Notes: a model not told the origin generated them from the sequence alone. A DNA stretch of 47,539 nt from Streptomyces sp. DI166 (GCF_900091315.1 NZ_FLSP01000068.1:1-47539); one strand, 5' to 3'. Shown: positions 7,715 to 16,814, numbered from the stretch's first letter. A program made the numbers and translations.

Positions 7715-8539
7715 GTGAACGCATCTCTTCTTCCGGACGACATCCAGGGCGACCCGTACGCCGCCGCTGACGCCGCCGCCGCTCGCCTGCGCGAACTGAC
7801 GGGGGCCGAGACCCACGACGTCGCCCTAGTGATGGGCTCCGGCTGGGCACCGGCCGTGGACGCCCTCGGCGAGCCCGAGGCCGAGTTCCAGGTCACCGAG
7901 CTGCCCGGTTTCCCGCCGCCCGCGGTCGAGGGCCACGGCGGCAAGATCCGCTCGTACAAGATCGGCGACAAGCGGGCGCTGGTCTTCCTCGGGCGCACCC
8001 ACTACTACGAGGGCCGTGGCGTGGCCGCGGTCGCGCACGGCGTGCGTACGGCGGTGGCGGCGGGCGCCAAGACGGTCGTCCTGACCAACGGCTGCGGCGG
8101 TCTGCGCGAGGGCATGCGCCCCGGGCAGCCGGTGCTGATCAGCGACCACATCAACCTCACGGCGACCTCGCCGATCGTGGGCGCGAACTTCGTCGACCTC
8201 ACGGACCTGTACTCGCCGCGGCTGCGGGCGCTGTGCAAGGAGATCGACGACACGCTGGAGGAGGGGGTGTACGCCCAGTTCCCCGGCCCGCACTACGAGA
8301 CTCCCGCCGAGATCCGCATGGCCCGCGTGATCGGCGCGGACCTCGTCGGCATGTCGACGGTCCTGGAGGCCATCGCGGCGCGCGAGGCGGGGGCCGAGGT
8401 CCTCGGTATCTCCCTGGTCACCAACCTCGCCGCGGGTATGACGGGCGAGCCGCTGAACCACGAGGAGGTCCTCCAGGCGGGCCGCGACAGCGCGACCCGG
8501 ATGGGCGCACTGCTGACGCAGGTACTGGGCCGCCTGTAG
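7715..8539 (+). CDS. pnp: purine nucleoside phosphorylase
   Basis: 274 residues of the trimeric PNP class. It cleaves inosine, guanosine and their deoxy forms with phosphate to the base and (deoxy)ribose-1-phosphate. Visible motifs are the phosphate-binding VMGSGW near residue 41, GRTHYYEG, TNGCGG, the purine-site FPGPHYETPAE and GMSTVLEAIAAREAG with LVTNLAAG. GTG 7715 is supported by TACCCT seven nt upstream and by the family start, and no ribosome binding site is needed if the transcript is leaderless. It has the regulon palindrome in its promoter. It acts with the downstream mutase and with adenosine deaminase at 23646. Confidence 0.95.
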   Translation: MNASLLPDDIQGDPYAAADAAAARLRELTGAETHDVALVMGSGWAPAVDALGEPEAEFQVTELPGFPPPAVEGHGGKIRSYKIGDKRALVFLGRTHYYEGRGVAAVAHGVRTAVAAGAKTVVLTNGCGGLREGMRPGQPVLISDHINLTATSPIVGANFVDLTDLYSPRLRALCKEIDDTLEEGVYAQFPGPHYETPAEIRMARVIGADLVGMSTVLEAIAAREAGAEVLGISLVTNLAAGMTGEPLNHEEVLQAGRDSATRMGALLTQVLGRL

Positions 8540-8559
8540 CCGACCCCGGACTTCTTCCG

Positions 8560-8800
8560 CCCCCGCCGCCCCTACCCGTCCCGTCCTGAAAGGGCTTCGC
8601 CCCTTCCACCCCGAGGGGTTGTTCGTCGGGTGCGGGCGGGTGGGGGTTGTTCGCGCAGTTCCCCGCGCCCCTTCATAGCCTGTCCGGCGCTTGAGGACGA
8701 GGCCGTTCAGGCCGATGGGGGTCCAGGGGGCGGAGCCCCCTGGACGGGGTCGAAGGGGCGGCAGCCCCTGGGGACGGGAACGGGAAGGGGCGGCGGGGGC
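8560..8800. repeat. intergenic repeat block with hairpin between pnp and the mutase
   Basis: The gap holds a B unit in reverse (8558-8617), an A unit in reverse (core at 8651-8671), a CCTGTCCGGCGCTTGAGGAC element (8679-8698) and a forward B unit (8746-8800). It also holds a perfect 11-bp hairpin, GTCCAGGGGGC-GGA-GCCCCCTGGAC (8721-8745). The hairpin could act as a terminator or attenuator between the two genes. No coding sequence is supported in 8540-8848. Confidence 0.8.
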
Positions 8801-8848
8801 GAGAAAAGCAACCGCCGAGACAACACCGCACACACGAGAGGGACCGAC

Positions 8849-10480
8849 GTGCACGACGATCTCATCGCCAGGGCCAAGGCATGGCTCGCCGAGGACCCCG
8901 ACGCGGACACCCGCGCCGAACTCGCCGACCTCATCGAAGCCAAGGACCACGCGGAGCTCACCGCACGCTTCTCCGGCACCCTCCAGTTCGGCACCGCCGG
9001 CCTGCGCGGCGAACTCGGCGCCGGCCCCATGCGCATGAACCGCGCCGTCGTCATCCGCGCCGCCGCCGGCCTGGCCGCGTACCTGAAGAAGCAGGGCCAG
9101 GAAGGCGGCCTCGTCGTCATCGGCTACGACGCCCGCCACAAGTCCCACGACTTCGCCCAGGACACCGCCGCCGTGATGACCGGCGCCGGCCTGCGCGCGG
9201 CGGTACTCCCCCGCCCGCTCCCCACCCCCGTCCTCGCCTACGCCATAAGGCACCTCGGCGCGGTCGCCGGCGTGGAGGTCACCGCCAGCCACAACCCGCC
9301 CCGCGACAACGGCTACAAGGTCTACCTCGGCGACGGCTCTCAGATCGTGCCCCCCGCCGACGCGGAGATCGCCGCCGAGATCGCCGCCGTCGGCTCCCTC
9401 ACGGACGTCCCCCGCCCCACCGAGGGCTGGGAAACCCTGGACGACTCCGTCCTCGACGCCTACCTCGCCCGCACGGACGCCGTACTCGCCGAGGGCTCCC
9501 CGCGCACCGCCCGCACGGTGTACACGGCCATGCACGGCGTCGGCAAGGACGTCCTCCTCGCCGCCTTCGCCCGCGCGGGCTTCCCGGCCCCGGCCCTGGT
9601 CGCCGAGCAGGCCGACCCGGACCCGGAGTTCCCGACCGTCGCCTTCCCCAACCCGGAAGAGCCCGGCGCGATGGACCTCGCCTTCGCCAAGGCGCGCGAG
9701 ACCGACCCTGACCTCGTCATCGCCAACGACCCCGACGCCGACCGCTGCGCCGTGGCCGTGAAGGACGGCGGCGAGTGGCGGATGCTGCGCGGCGACGAGG
9801 TCGGCGCGCTGCTCGCCGCGCACCTGGTGCGGCGCGGCGCGACCGGCACGTTCGCCGAGTCGATCGTCTCCTCCTCCCTGCTCGGCCGGATCGCGGAGGC
9901 GGCGAAGCTGCCGTACGAGGAGACGCTGACCGGCTTCAAGTGGATCGCCCGCGTGGAGGGCCTGCGCTACGGCTACGAGGAGGCCCTCGGCTACTGCGTC
10001 GACCCCGACGGCGTACGCGACAAGGACGGCATCACCGCCGCCCTCCTCATCACCGAACTGGCCTCCGAGCTGAAGGAGCAGGGCCGCACCCTGCTCGACC
10101 TCCTCGACGACCTCGCCGTGGAGCACGGGCTGCACGCCACCGACCAGCTCTCGGTGCGGGTGGAGGACCTCTCGGTCATCGCCGACGCCATGCGCCGCCT
10201 GCGCGAACAGCCGCCGACGGAACTGGCGGGCCTGGCCATCACCCGCGCCGAGGACCTCACCAAGGGCACGGACAAGCTCCCGCCCACGGACGGCCTGCGC
10301 TACACCCTGGACGGCGCCCGCGTCATCGTCCGCCCGAGCGGCACGGAGCCCAAGCTGAAGTGCTACCTGGAGGTCGTGGTCCCGGTCGCGGACCACGACG
10401 CCCTCCCGGCGGCCCGCACGAAGGCCACGGAGCTGCTGACGGCGATCAAGCGGGACCTCTCGACCGCGGCGGGCATCTGA
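8849..10480 (+). CDS. phospho-sugar mutase (PMM/PGM family), likely phosphopentomutase
   Basis: 543 residues of the alpha-D-phosphohexomutase superfamily. The phosphoserine loop VTASHNPPRDNG has Ser147. The metal loop DPDADR lies near residue 293, the sugar loop is GYEEALGY and the phosphate loop RPSGTEPKLKCYLEV is near the C-terminus. The start is GTG 8849 with GAGAGGG upstream. Usual annotation is phosphomannomutase. Its place behind pnp suggests that it turns (deoxy)ribose-1-phosphate into the 5-phosphate, and no separate deoB-type gene is in the window. Substrate preference cannot be read from the sequence. Confidence 0.9.
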   Translation: MHDDLIARAKAWLAEDPDADTRAELADLIEAKDHAELTARFSGTLQFGTAGLRGELGAGPMRMNRAVVIRAAAGLAAYLKKQGQEGGLVVIGYDARHKSHDFAQDTAAVMTGAGLRAAVLPRPLPTPVLAYAIRHLGAVAGVEVTASHNPPRDNGYKVYLGDGSQIVPPADAEIAAEIAAVGSLTDVPRPTEGWETLDDSVLDAYLARTDAVLAEGSPRTARTVYTAMHGVGKDVLLAAFARAGFPAPALVAEQADPDPEFPTVAFPNPEEPGAMDLAFAKARETDPDLVIANDPDADRCAVAVKDGGEWRMLRGDEVGALLAAHLVRRGATGTFAESIVSSSLLGRIAEAAKLPYEETLTGFKWIARVEGLRYGYEEALGYCVDPDGVRDKDGITAALLITELASELKEQGRTLLDLLDDLAVEHGLHATDQLSVRVEDLSVIADAMRRLREQPPTELAGLAITRAEDLTKGTDKLPPTDGLRYTLDGARVIVRPSGTEPKLKCYLEVVVPVADHDALPAARTKATELLTAIKRDLSTAAGI

Positions 10481-10493
10481 CAACCACGCCGTG

Positions 10494-10545
10494 ACTGAAA
10501 GCTGATGGGGTGCCCCCGAGCGGGAACACCCCATCAGCTTTCAGT
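10494..10545 (+). terminator. 19-bp perfect hairpin after the mutase gene
   Basis: Arms at 10494-10512 and 10527-10545 pair perfectly (ACTGAAAGCTGATGGGGTG with its complement) around a 14-nt loop. The hairpin starts 13 nt after the stop. A partial copy of the right arm, CACCCATCAGCTTTGAG, recurs at 10728-10744. Confidence 0.85.
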
Positions 10546-11073
10546 GGGCGAGGCAGGGGCACTGGGCCGGCATGTGGCAGATCCGAGCCAGCGACACGCC
10601 GAGCCGCAGACGCAAGGTGCGCCCGAACCCGCCCGGCACGCGCCCGAACCCGCCCATCACGCGGCCAAGCCCGCCGAAGCGGCCCTCCGCCAAGCCCGAC
10701 CGACCCTCCGGCCCCGGTGGTCGGGGGCACCCATCAGCTTTGAGTTGCTGCGCCGGAGGCGCTGAGCCGCGGCGATTGGCAGACCCGGGCCACCAACACG
10801 CCGAAACGCAGTCACACAGTGCGCCCGAACCCGCCCATCAGCGCGACCGAACCCGCCGGACCGCCCTCCGCCGAAGACCAACCCCCGCCGAAGACCGACC
10901 CCCGCCGAAGACCGCCCTCCGCCACCGGACACCAACCGGCGGCCCGCCCGGCACTCGGGCCCCGGCTCCCGCCCGCCGCGCCCGGCACTCGGGCCCCCGG
11001 CCCACGAGACCCCGCCCCAGCCACAGCCCCGCCCCCAAGCAGGCGCCGGCCACGGCTCACCGCCCGCCCACCG
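10546..11073. repeat. gene-free region with diverged duplication and short tandem repeats
   Basis: Two 60-bp segments, 10575-10634 and 10777-10836, match at 50 of 60 positions by eye. A 17-bp tandem with core CCGCCGAAGACC has three copies (10868, 10885, 10902). A CCCGGCACTCGGGCCCC element occurs near 10949 and 10980. Open frames here are low-complexity R/P/A-rich shadows. No gene is supported. Confidence 0.65.
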
Positions 11074-12660
11074 TCACAAATTCACCCGGGCCAGCACCAG
11101 AACCGCCACCCAGCCCACAGCCAGCACCGCCGCCCACGGCCACAGCACCCGCCCGCGCTCACGTTCCTCGCTCTCGCCCGTGGGCCGCAGAGACGGGTCC
11201 TCGATCAGCGTCGTCAGCTGTGCCGCCAGCCGGTCGTACGGGTGGACCAGCCCGCGCCTGCGCTGGAGCCGCTTCCAGCCGGGTGCCGAGACCGCCCAGG
11301 ACTCGCCGCCGCGCCGGCGCAGCTTCAGTTCCAGGGACTGGTGACGGGCCGAGAGGAGTTGGTCCCAGGGGATGTGGGTGACCTTGGTCAGGCCGTTGAT
11401 CCACAGGCCTGAGCGGTCCGCCGTGATGCGCCACGCCAGCTTCACCGGCACCCGGGCCGCGCCCCATACGCCGATCAGGCCCACCAGGACCTGCTCCCAG
11501 AGCGCGTTGCCGGGGTCCGTGAAGGAGCGCCACCCGATCCAGACACCCCACTGCACGAGGATCAGCGTGGCCAGCGCGTCCAGCCATCCCGCCCGCCAGC
11601 GCAGTACGGGCTGTACGGGCACCGCCACCTCGGGCAGGGCCTCCTCGCTCGGCAGGACGGTCAGTGGCCGTACGGGGCCGTCCGACCGCTCCACCAGGGG
11701 CGCCTCCTCCCCGGGCTCCTCGTCCGCGCTGACCAGCACCACTTCGGCCCCGTCGTACGGCACCCCGTAGAGCACGGCCTCGCGCAGCGGACCCGGCGCG
11801 TCGTTGTCGAGCATTTCCAGGAGCGCGGCCTCGTCGTCGTCCTCGTCGGACTCGTCCCCGTCGGGCTCCTCCTCGGGGTCCACCTCACCCACCGACACCG
11901 CGAACAACGGCCGCTCCGCACGCACGTCGTCCGCCGCGAAGACCTCCGTCCGCGCCTGCGTCCCCTCGCGCACCAGCACCCGCAGCACGGGAACCGGCGC
12001 GGCGAGCAGACGCCGGGCCCGTATCCGCCCCAGCGCACCCGACACGACGATCGACAGCCCCAGCCCCGCCAGCAGGAAACCGACCGCCGGAGCGGTCCCG
12101 TCGGAGGTCAGGCCCGTCAGCGTGCCGCCGGCCGCCATCGCGACGAGCCCCCAGCCCACGAGGAATCTCCCCCGCCGCAGCGGGACCCCCGCCCCCGGCG
12201 CCGGCGCCACCGCACCCCCGGCGGCCTCCATCGCGTACGCCTTCTGCCTCCGCCGCGCCCGCAACCGCACCTCGGCGAGCACCAGCGACGCCACGGCGAC
12301 GACCCCGGTCGCCACCAGCGTCGGCCACTCGATCCCCTCCACGGCGACCACCGCGGCCACGAGCGCCGGTGCCGACACCCGCACCAGCTCCGGCCGCAGC
12401 AGCACCCACAGGACCTGGAGGGGCAGCAGGGCGGCCAGGTACGGCTCCAGCCCGATGTAGCCCAGCGCGACGGCGGTGCCGCACAGGGTGAGTGTGACTA
12501 CCTCGTCACGGACCCCGACAAGACGCGGCAGCAGCCACCGCGGCGGCAGTGCCGAGACCCAGCGCCGGGTCTGCTCCCCGTTCCAGGCGGGGCATCCTTC
12601 GGGTACGGCGGACTCGGCCAGCGGCCGAGGTACGGTCGGCGGAACAAGATCAGTACTCAT
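11074..12660 (-). CDS. large membrane protein with C-terminal PH-like domain
   Basis: 528 residues. Hydrophobic segments cluster in the first about 215 residues. A very acidic loop follows (EEEPDGDESDEDDDEAALLE, about 258-277), then two more spans near 358-395. A PH-like beta domain comes next (ITADRSGLWINGLTKVTHIPW, about 404-424), then a basic stretch and a final span (WPWAAVLAVGWVAVLVLA). The PH-like part resembles the bacterial bPH_6 domain also seen in the next gene upstream on this strand (12697-13401). Substrate and role are unknown. It may sense or organise the membrane. The two genes are 36 nt apart and probably form an operon. Confidence 0.8.
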   Translation of the reverse strand: MSTDLVPPTVPRPLAESAVPEGCPAWNGEQTRRWVSALPPRWLLPRLVGVRDEVVTLTLCGTAVALGYIGLEPYLAALLPLQVLWVLLRPELVRVSAPALVAAVVAVEGIEWPTLVATGVVAVASLVLAEVRLRARRRQKAYAMEAAGGAVAPAPGAGVPLRRGRFLVGWGLVAMAAGGTLTGLTSDGTAPAVGFLLAGLGLSIVVSGALGRIRARRLLAAPVPVLRVLVREGTQARTEVFAADDVRAERPLFAVSVGEVDPEEEPDGDESDEDDDEAALLEMLDNDAPGPLREAVLYGVPYDGAEVVLVSADEEPGEEAPLVERSDGPVRPLTVLPSEEALPEVAVPVQPVLRWRAGWLDALATLILVQWGVWIGWRSFTDPGNALWEQVLVGLIGVWGAARVPVKLAWRITADRSGLWINGLTKVTHIPWDQLLSARHQSLELKLRRRGGESWAVSAPGWKRLQRRRGLVHPYDRLAAQLTTLIEDPSLRPTGESEERERGRVLWPWAAVLAVGWVAVLVLARVNL

Positions 12661-12696
12661 CGTCTGCCAGACGGCGGTAGGGCGCTCACGGTTGCC

Positions 12697-13401
12697 TCAG
12701 CCCATCGCCAGCAGCACCACGAGCAGCACCGCCCCGGCCACCATCGGCGCGATCAGCTCGTACGCCCAGCGCACCGTGGCCTCGCCCTGCGCGGACTGCT
12801 CCTTCTCCCGCGCCTCCAGCAGTTCCCGCAGTTCGTCCATCACCTTGTCGGTCTCGGCCCGCGCGGGCTCGTTCGGGTCGACGTCACCGAGGCCGCCGCC
12901 GAGGCCGCCGCCCAGGCCGCCGAACCCGCCGAAGCCGAGTCCGCCGCCCCGGCCGCTCCGGCCACCGCCCTTGCGCTCGGCCTCGGCCCGCGCCTGCCGT
13001 CGCGCGGCCCTCTTGCGGGCCCGCAGCGACACCGGAATGGCCCACAGCTGGAACTTCCCCCCGGACTTCGCGACGACCTCATTGGAGTAACCGGAGCGCA
13101 GGGAGGCGACCTCGCCCCACGGCAGCACGATCAGCCGGAGCGGGTTGCGCACGCGCAGCCGGTCCTCGTTGGCGAAGACGGCGGGGCGGAGGGTGAAGGC
13201 GACCACCAGAGGCACGACGAGGATCAGCGTGGCCAGGGACAGCCAGGGCGTGCGCCCGTCCCCGTGGATCAGCGCGTCGATGCCCAGCCAGCCCACGAGG
13301 CCCAGCAGCAGGACGCCGCCGGTGATGCCCATGGGTGAGCGGTACACCCGGTCCCTGGTGGGTGGAACCGGCGCTGATGAGGGGTGTCCCGGGGTCGTCA
13401 T
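12697..13401 (-). CDS. PH-domain membrane protein
   Basis: 234 residues. Two helices (about 24-45 and 52-69) precede a bacterial PH-like domain (FANEDRLRVRNPLRLIVLPW, then EVASLRSGYS, about 76-115). A glycine-rich linker (GGLGFGGFGGLGGGLGG) follows, then a charged helix and one C-terminal helix. This is the layout of the bPH_6 family of actinobacterial membrane proteins. It is divergent from deoC and about 107 bp from it, so its promoter shares the region carrying the deoC palindrome. Function is unknown. Confidence 0.82.
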   Translation of the reverse strand: MTTPGHPSSAPVPPTRDRVYRSPMGITGGVLLLGLVGWLGIDALIHGDGRTPWLSLATLILVVPLVVAFTLRPAVFANEDRLRVRNPLRLIVLPWGEVASLRSGYSNEVVAKSGGKFQLWAIPVSLRARKRAARRQARAEAERKGGGRSGRGGGLGFGGFGGLGGGLGGGLGDVDPNEPARAETDKVMDELRELLEAREKEQSAQGEATVRWAYELIAPMVAGAVLLVVLLAMG

Positions 13402-13483
13402 GGCCCCGATTGTGCACGACGCCCCGGGCAGCGCTCATTCGCGGTGCCGACTCCGAAGATGAGCGCCCGGGGGTGTACAGCCG

Positions 13484-13495
13484 CTACGCGCGTAG
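13484..13495. promoter_or_regulatory. nucleoside-regulon palindrome at deoC
   Basis: A perfect CTACGCGCGTAG lies inside the 17-bp spacer between TGTACA (13474-13479, four of six matches to a -35) and TATGCT (13497-13502). The GTG start follows six nt later. The position predicts repression by steric block. Confidence 0.82.
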
Positions 13496-13508
13496 ATATG
13501 CTCGTCTG

Positions 13509-14474
13509 GTGACCATGCCCACCAATGCACCCACCGCAGCGATCCTCTCGGACGTCACCTCCTCCGACAGCACGCTGCGCCGCTTCCTCCACGGGCTGCC
13601 CGGCGTCGACGCGGTCGGCCTGGAGGCGCGCGCCGCCTCCCTCGGCACCCGTTCCATCAAGACGACCGCCAAGGCGTACGCCATCGACCTCGCGATCTCG
13701 ATGGTCGACCTGACGACGCTGGAAGGCGCGGACACCCCGGGCAAGGTCCGGGCGCTCGGCGCCAAGGCGGTCCTCCCCGACCCGACCGACCGCACCACGC
13801 CCACCACCGCCGCGGTCTGCGTCTACCCCGACATGGTGGCCGTCGCCAAGGAGGCCGTCGCCGGTTCCGGTGTGAAGGTCGCCTCCGTCGCCACCGCGTT
13901 CCCGGCGGGCCGCGCCGCGCTGGAGGTGAAGCTGGCCGACGTCCGTGACGCCGTCGCCGCGGGCGCCGACGAGATCGACATGGTCATCGACCGTGGCGCG
14001 TTCCTCGCGGGCAAGTACCTCAAGGTCTACGACGAGATCGTCGCCGTGAAGGAGGCCTGCGGCACGAGCGCGCGTCTGAAGGTCATCTTCGAGACGGGCG
14101 AGCTGTCGACGTACGACAACATCCGCCGGGCCAGCTGGCTCGGCATGCTGGCGGGCGCCGACTTCATCAAGACCTCCACCGGCAAGGTCGCCGTCAACGC
14201 CACCCCCGCCAACACCCTGCTCATGCTGGAGGCGGTGCGCGACTTCCGCGCCCAGACCGGTGTGCAGGTCGGCGTGAAGCCCGCGGGCGGCATCCGTACG
14301 AGCAAGGACGCCATCAAGTTCCTGGTGCTCGTCAACGAGACCGCCGGCCCCGACTGGCTGGACAACCACTGGTTCCGCTTCGGCGCCTCCTCCCTCCTGA
14401 ACGACCTGCTGATGCAGCGGCAGAAGCTGGCCACCGGCCGCTACTCCGGTCCCGACTACGTGACGGTGGACTGA
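13509..14474 (+). CDS. deoC: deoxyribose-phosphate aldolase
   Basis: 321 residues. DeoC splits 2-deoxyribose-5-phosphate into glyceraldehyde-3-phosphate and acetaldehyde. The Schiff-base lysine lies in ADFIKTSTGK, the second active-site lysine in GVKPAGGIRT, and other class I aldolase motifs are VCVYPDMV and DEIDMVIDRGAFL. GTG 13509 is chosen since TATGCT lies six nt upstream (leaderless), and ATG 13515 is the alternative. It is followed after 5 nt by an aldehyde dehydrogenase gene, so the toxic acetaldehyde product and its likely oxidase are co-expressed. Confidence 0.95.
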   Translation: MTMPTNAPTAAILSDVTSSDSTLRRFLHGLPGVDAVGLEARAASLGTRSIKTTAKAYAIDLAISMVDLTTLEGADTPGKVRALGAKAVLPDPTDRTTPTTAAVCVYPDMVAVAKEAVAGSGVKVASVATAFPAGRAALEVKLADVRDAVAAGADEIDMVIDRGAFLAGKYLKVYDEIVAVKEACGTSARLKVIFETGELSTYDNIRRASWLGMLAGADFIKTSTGKVAVNATPANTLLMLEAVRDFRAQTGVQVGVKPAGGIRTSKDAIKFLVLVNETAGPDWLDNHWFRFGASSLLNDLLMQRQKLATGRYSGPDYVTVD

Positions 14475-14479
14475 TCACC

Positions 14480-15916
14480 ATGGCATCCGTATTCGAATAC
14501 GCCCCGGCGCCCGAGTCCCGTTCGGTCGTCGACATCGCCCCGTCCCACGGCCTGTTCATCGACGGCGAGTTCGTCGAGGCCGCCGACGGCAAGGTCTTCA
14601 AGACCGTCTCCCCGAGCACCGAGGAGGTGCTCTCCGAGGTCGCCCAGGCCGGTGAGGCGGACGTCGACCGGGCCGTGCAGGCGGCCCGCAAGGCGTTCGA
14701 GAAGTGGTCGGCGCTGCCCGGTGCCGAGCGCGCCAAGTACCTCTTCCGCATCGCCCGGATCATCCAGGAGCGCAGCCGTGAGCTGGCGGTCCTGGAGACC
14801 CTGGACAACGGCAAGCCGATCAAGGAGACCCGCGACGCCGACCTGCCGCTGGTCGCCGCGCACTTCTTCTACTACGCGGGCTGGGCCGACAAGCTCGACC
14901 ACGCCGGTTTCGGCGCGAACCCGCGTCCGCTGGGCGTGGCCGGCCAGGTCATCCCGTGGAACTTCCCGCTGCTGATGCTGGCGTGGAAGATCGCCCCGGC
15001 GCTGGCCACCGGCAACACCGTGGTCCTCAAGCCCGCCGAGACGACCCCGCTGTCGGCGCTGTTCTTCGCGGACATCTGCCGCCAGGCGGGCCTTCCCAAG
15101 GGCGTCGTCAACATCCTTCCCGGCTACGGCGACACGGGCGCCGCCCTGGTCGCGCACTCGGACGTGAACAAGGTGGCCTTCACCGGCTCCACCGCGGTCG
15201 GCAAGCAGATCGCGCGGACGGTCGCGGGCACCCGCAAGAAGCTCACCCTGGAACTGGGCGGCAAGGGCGCCAACATCGTCTTCGACGACGCCCCGATCGA
15301 CCAGGCCGTTGAGGGCATCGTCAACGGCATCTTCTTCAACCAGGGCCAGGTCTGCTGCGCGGGCAGCCGCCTGCTGGTCCAGGAGTCGATCCAGGACGAG
15401 CTGCTGGACTCCCTCAAGCGCCGCCTGTCGACGCTGCGGCTCGGCGACCCGCTGGACAAGAACACCGACATCGGCGCGATCAACTCCGAGGAGCAGCTGG
15501 CCCGGATCACCTCGCTGGTGGAGAAGGGCGAGGCGGAGGGCGGCGAGCGCTGGTCGCCGGCCTGCGAACTGCCCGAGAGCGGCTACTGGTTCGCCCCGAC
15601 GCTGTTCACCAACGTCACCCAGGCGCACACCATCGCCCGCGACGAGATCTTCGGCCCGGTGCTGTCGGTGCTGACCTTCCGTACCCCGGACGAGGCGGTC
15701 GCCAAGGCCAACAACAGCCAGTACGGCCTGTCCGCGGGCATCTGGACGGAGAAGGGCTCCCGCATCCTGGCCGTCGCGAGCAAGCTGCGCGCGGGCGTGA
15801 TCTGGTCCAACACGTTCAACAAGTTCGACCCGACCTCGCCGTTCGGCGGCTACAAGGAGTCGGGCTTCGGCCGCGAGGGCGGCCGCCACGGCCTGGAGGC
15901 GTACCTCGATGTCTGA
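14480..15916 (+). CDS. NAD-dependent aldehyde dehydrogenase
   Basis: 478 residues with the full ALDH set: IPWNFPLLMLAWKIAPALA (oxyanion Asn), the NAD site FTGSTAVGKQI, the general base in LELGGKGANIVFDD, the catalytic cysteine in FNQGQVCCAGSR and EIFGPVLSV. It sits 5 nt after deoC and overlaps the next ALDH-like gene by 8 nt, so all three are an operon. Acetaldehyde from DeoC is the inferred substrate. Sequence to the end (FGGYKESGFGREGGRHGLEAYLD) is complete. Confidence 0.93.
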   Translation: MASVFEYAPAPESRSVVDIAPSHGLFIDGEFVEAADGKVFKTVSPSTEEVLSEVAQAGEADVDRAVQAARKAFEKWSALPGAERAKYLFRIARIIQERSRELAVLETLDNGKPIKETRDADLPLVAAHFFYYAGWADKLDHAGFGANPRPLGVAGQVIPWNFPLLMLAWKIAPALATGNTVVLKPAETTPLSALFFADICRQAGLPKGVVNILPGYGDTGAALVAHSDVNKVAFTGSTAVGKQIARTVAGTRKKLTLELGGKGANIVFDDAPIDQAVEGIVNGIFFNQGQVCCAGSRLLVQESIQDELLDSLKRRLSTLRLGDPLDKNTDIGAINSEEQLARITSLVEKGEAEGGERWSPACELPESGYWFAPTLFTNVTQAHTIARDEIFGPVLSVLTFRTPDEAVAKANNSQYGLSAGIWTEKGSRILAVASKLRAGVIWSNTFNKFDPTSPFGGYKESGFGREGGRHGLEAYLDV

Positions 15917-16799
15917 TGCCACCCGACTTTCCGTCTTCAAGACCTACAAGCTGTACGTCGGGGGCAAGTTCCCCCGTTCCGAGAGCGGCCGGGTGTACGA
16001 AGTGACCGACTCCAAGGGCAACTGGCTGGCCAACGCGCCGCTCTCGTCCCGCAAGGACGCCCGTGACGCGGTGGTCGCCGCGCGCAAGGCGTTCGGCGGC
16101 TGGTCGGGGGCGACGGCGTACAACCGCGGCCAGGTGCTGTACCGGGTCGCGGAGATGCTGGAGGGCCGCCGCGAGCAGTTCGTGCGCGAGGTGGCCGACG
16201 CCGAGGGCCTGTCGAAGTCGAAGGCGGCGGCCCAGGTGGACGCGGCGATCGACCGCTGGGTCTGGTACGCGGGCTGGACCGACAAGATCGCCCAGGTCGT
16301 GGGCGGCGGAAACCCGGTCGCCGGGCCGTACTTCAACCTCTCCTCCCCCGAACCGACGGGTGTGGTGGTCGTGCTGGCCCCGCAGGAGTCGTCGTTCCTG
16401 GGCCTGGTCTCGGTGCTCGCCCCGGTGATCGCCACCGGCAACACCGCGGTCGTGATCGCCGGCGAGAAGTCCCCGCTCCCGGCCCTGTCCCTGGCCGAGG
16501 TGCTGGCCACCTCCGACGTGCCCGGCGGCGTGGTCAACGTCCTGTCGGGGCGTACGGCGGAGATCGCCACCCCGCTGGCCGCGCACCAGGACGTCAACGC
16601 GATCGACCTCGCGGGCGCCGACGAGGAGCTGGCCAAGGAGCTGGAGATCGCGGCGGCGGACAACCTCAAGCGCGTTCTCCGTCCACAGCCTGTGGATTAC
16701 TCGGCGACTCCGGGCATCGACCGCATGACGGCGTTCCTGGAGACCAAGACGGTCTGGCACCCCACGGGGTCACTGGGCGCGTCCGGCTCCGCCTACTAG
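15909..16799 (+). CDS. ALDH-like partner lacking the catalytic domain
   Basis: 296 residues, about 60 percent of a normal aldehyde dehydrogenase. The N-terminal oligomerisation and Rossmann parts are present (KLYVGGKFPRSESGR, ATGNTAVVIAGEKSPLPALSLAEVL, GGVVNVLSG). The segment that carries the catalytic cysteine and the EIFGP motif is absent, and the usual IPWNFP is replaced by LAPQESSFLG. It ends cleanly at a TAG followed by a strong terminator, so it looks like a designed short protein. The pair of full ALDH and cysteine-free ALDH domain resembles ALDH16 enzymes, in which both are fused in one chain. Here they overlap by 8 nt, which favours coupled translation. A structural or substrate-channel role is inferred. 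Confidence 0.85.
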   Translation: MSDATRLSVFKTYKLYVGGKFPRSESGRVYEVTDSKGNWLANAPLSSRKDARDAVVAARKAFGGWSGATAYNRGQVLYRVAEMLEGRREQFVREVADAEGLSKSKAAAQVDAAIDRWVWYAGWTDKIAQVVGGGNPVAGPYFNLSSPEPTGVVVVLAPQESSFLGLVSVLAPVIATGNTAVVIAGEKSPLPALSLAEVLATSDVPGGVVNVLSGRTAEIATPLAAHQDVNAIDLAGADEELAKELEIAAADNLKRVLRPQPVDYSATPGIDRMTAFLETKTVWHPTGSLGASGSAY

Positions 16800-16814
16800 G
16801 AGCCCCGAGAACCG

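Noticed and set aside
7826..10534. Minus-strand 902-codon open frame
   Set aside because: Antisense to pnp and the mutase, with low-complexity G/R/A composition and no domain. The opposite strand carries clear enzyme motifs.
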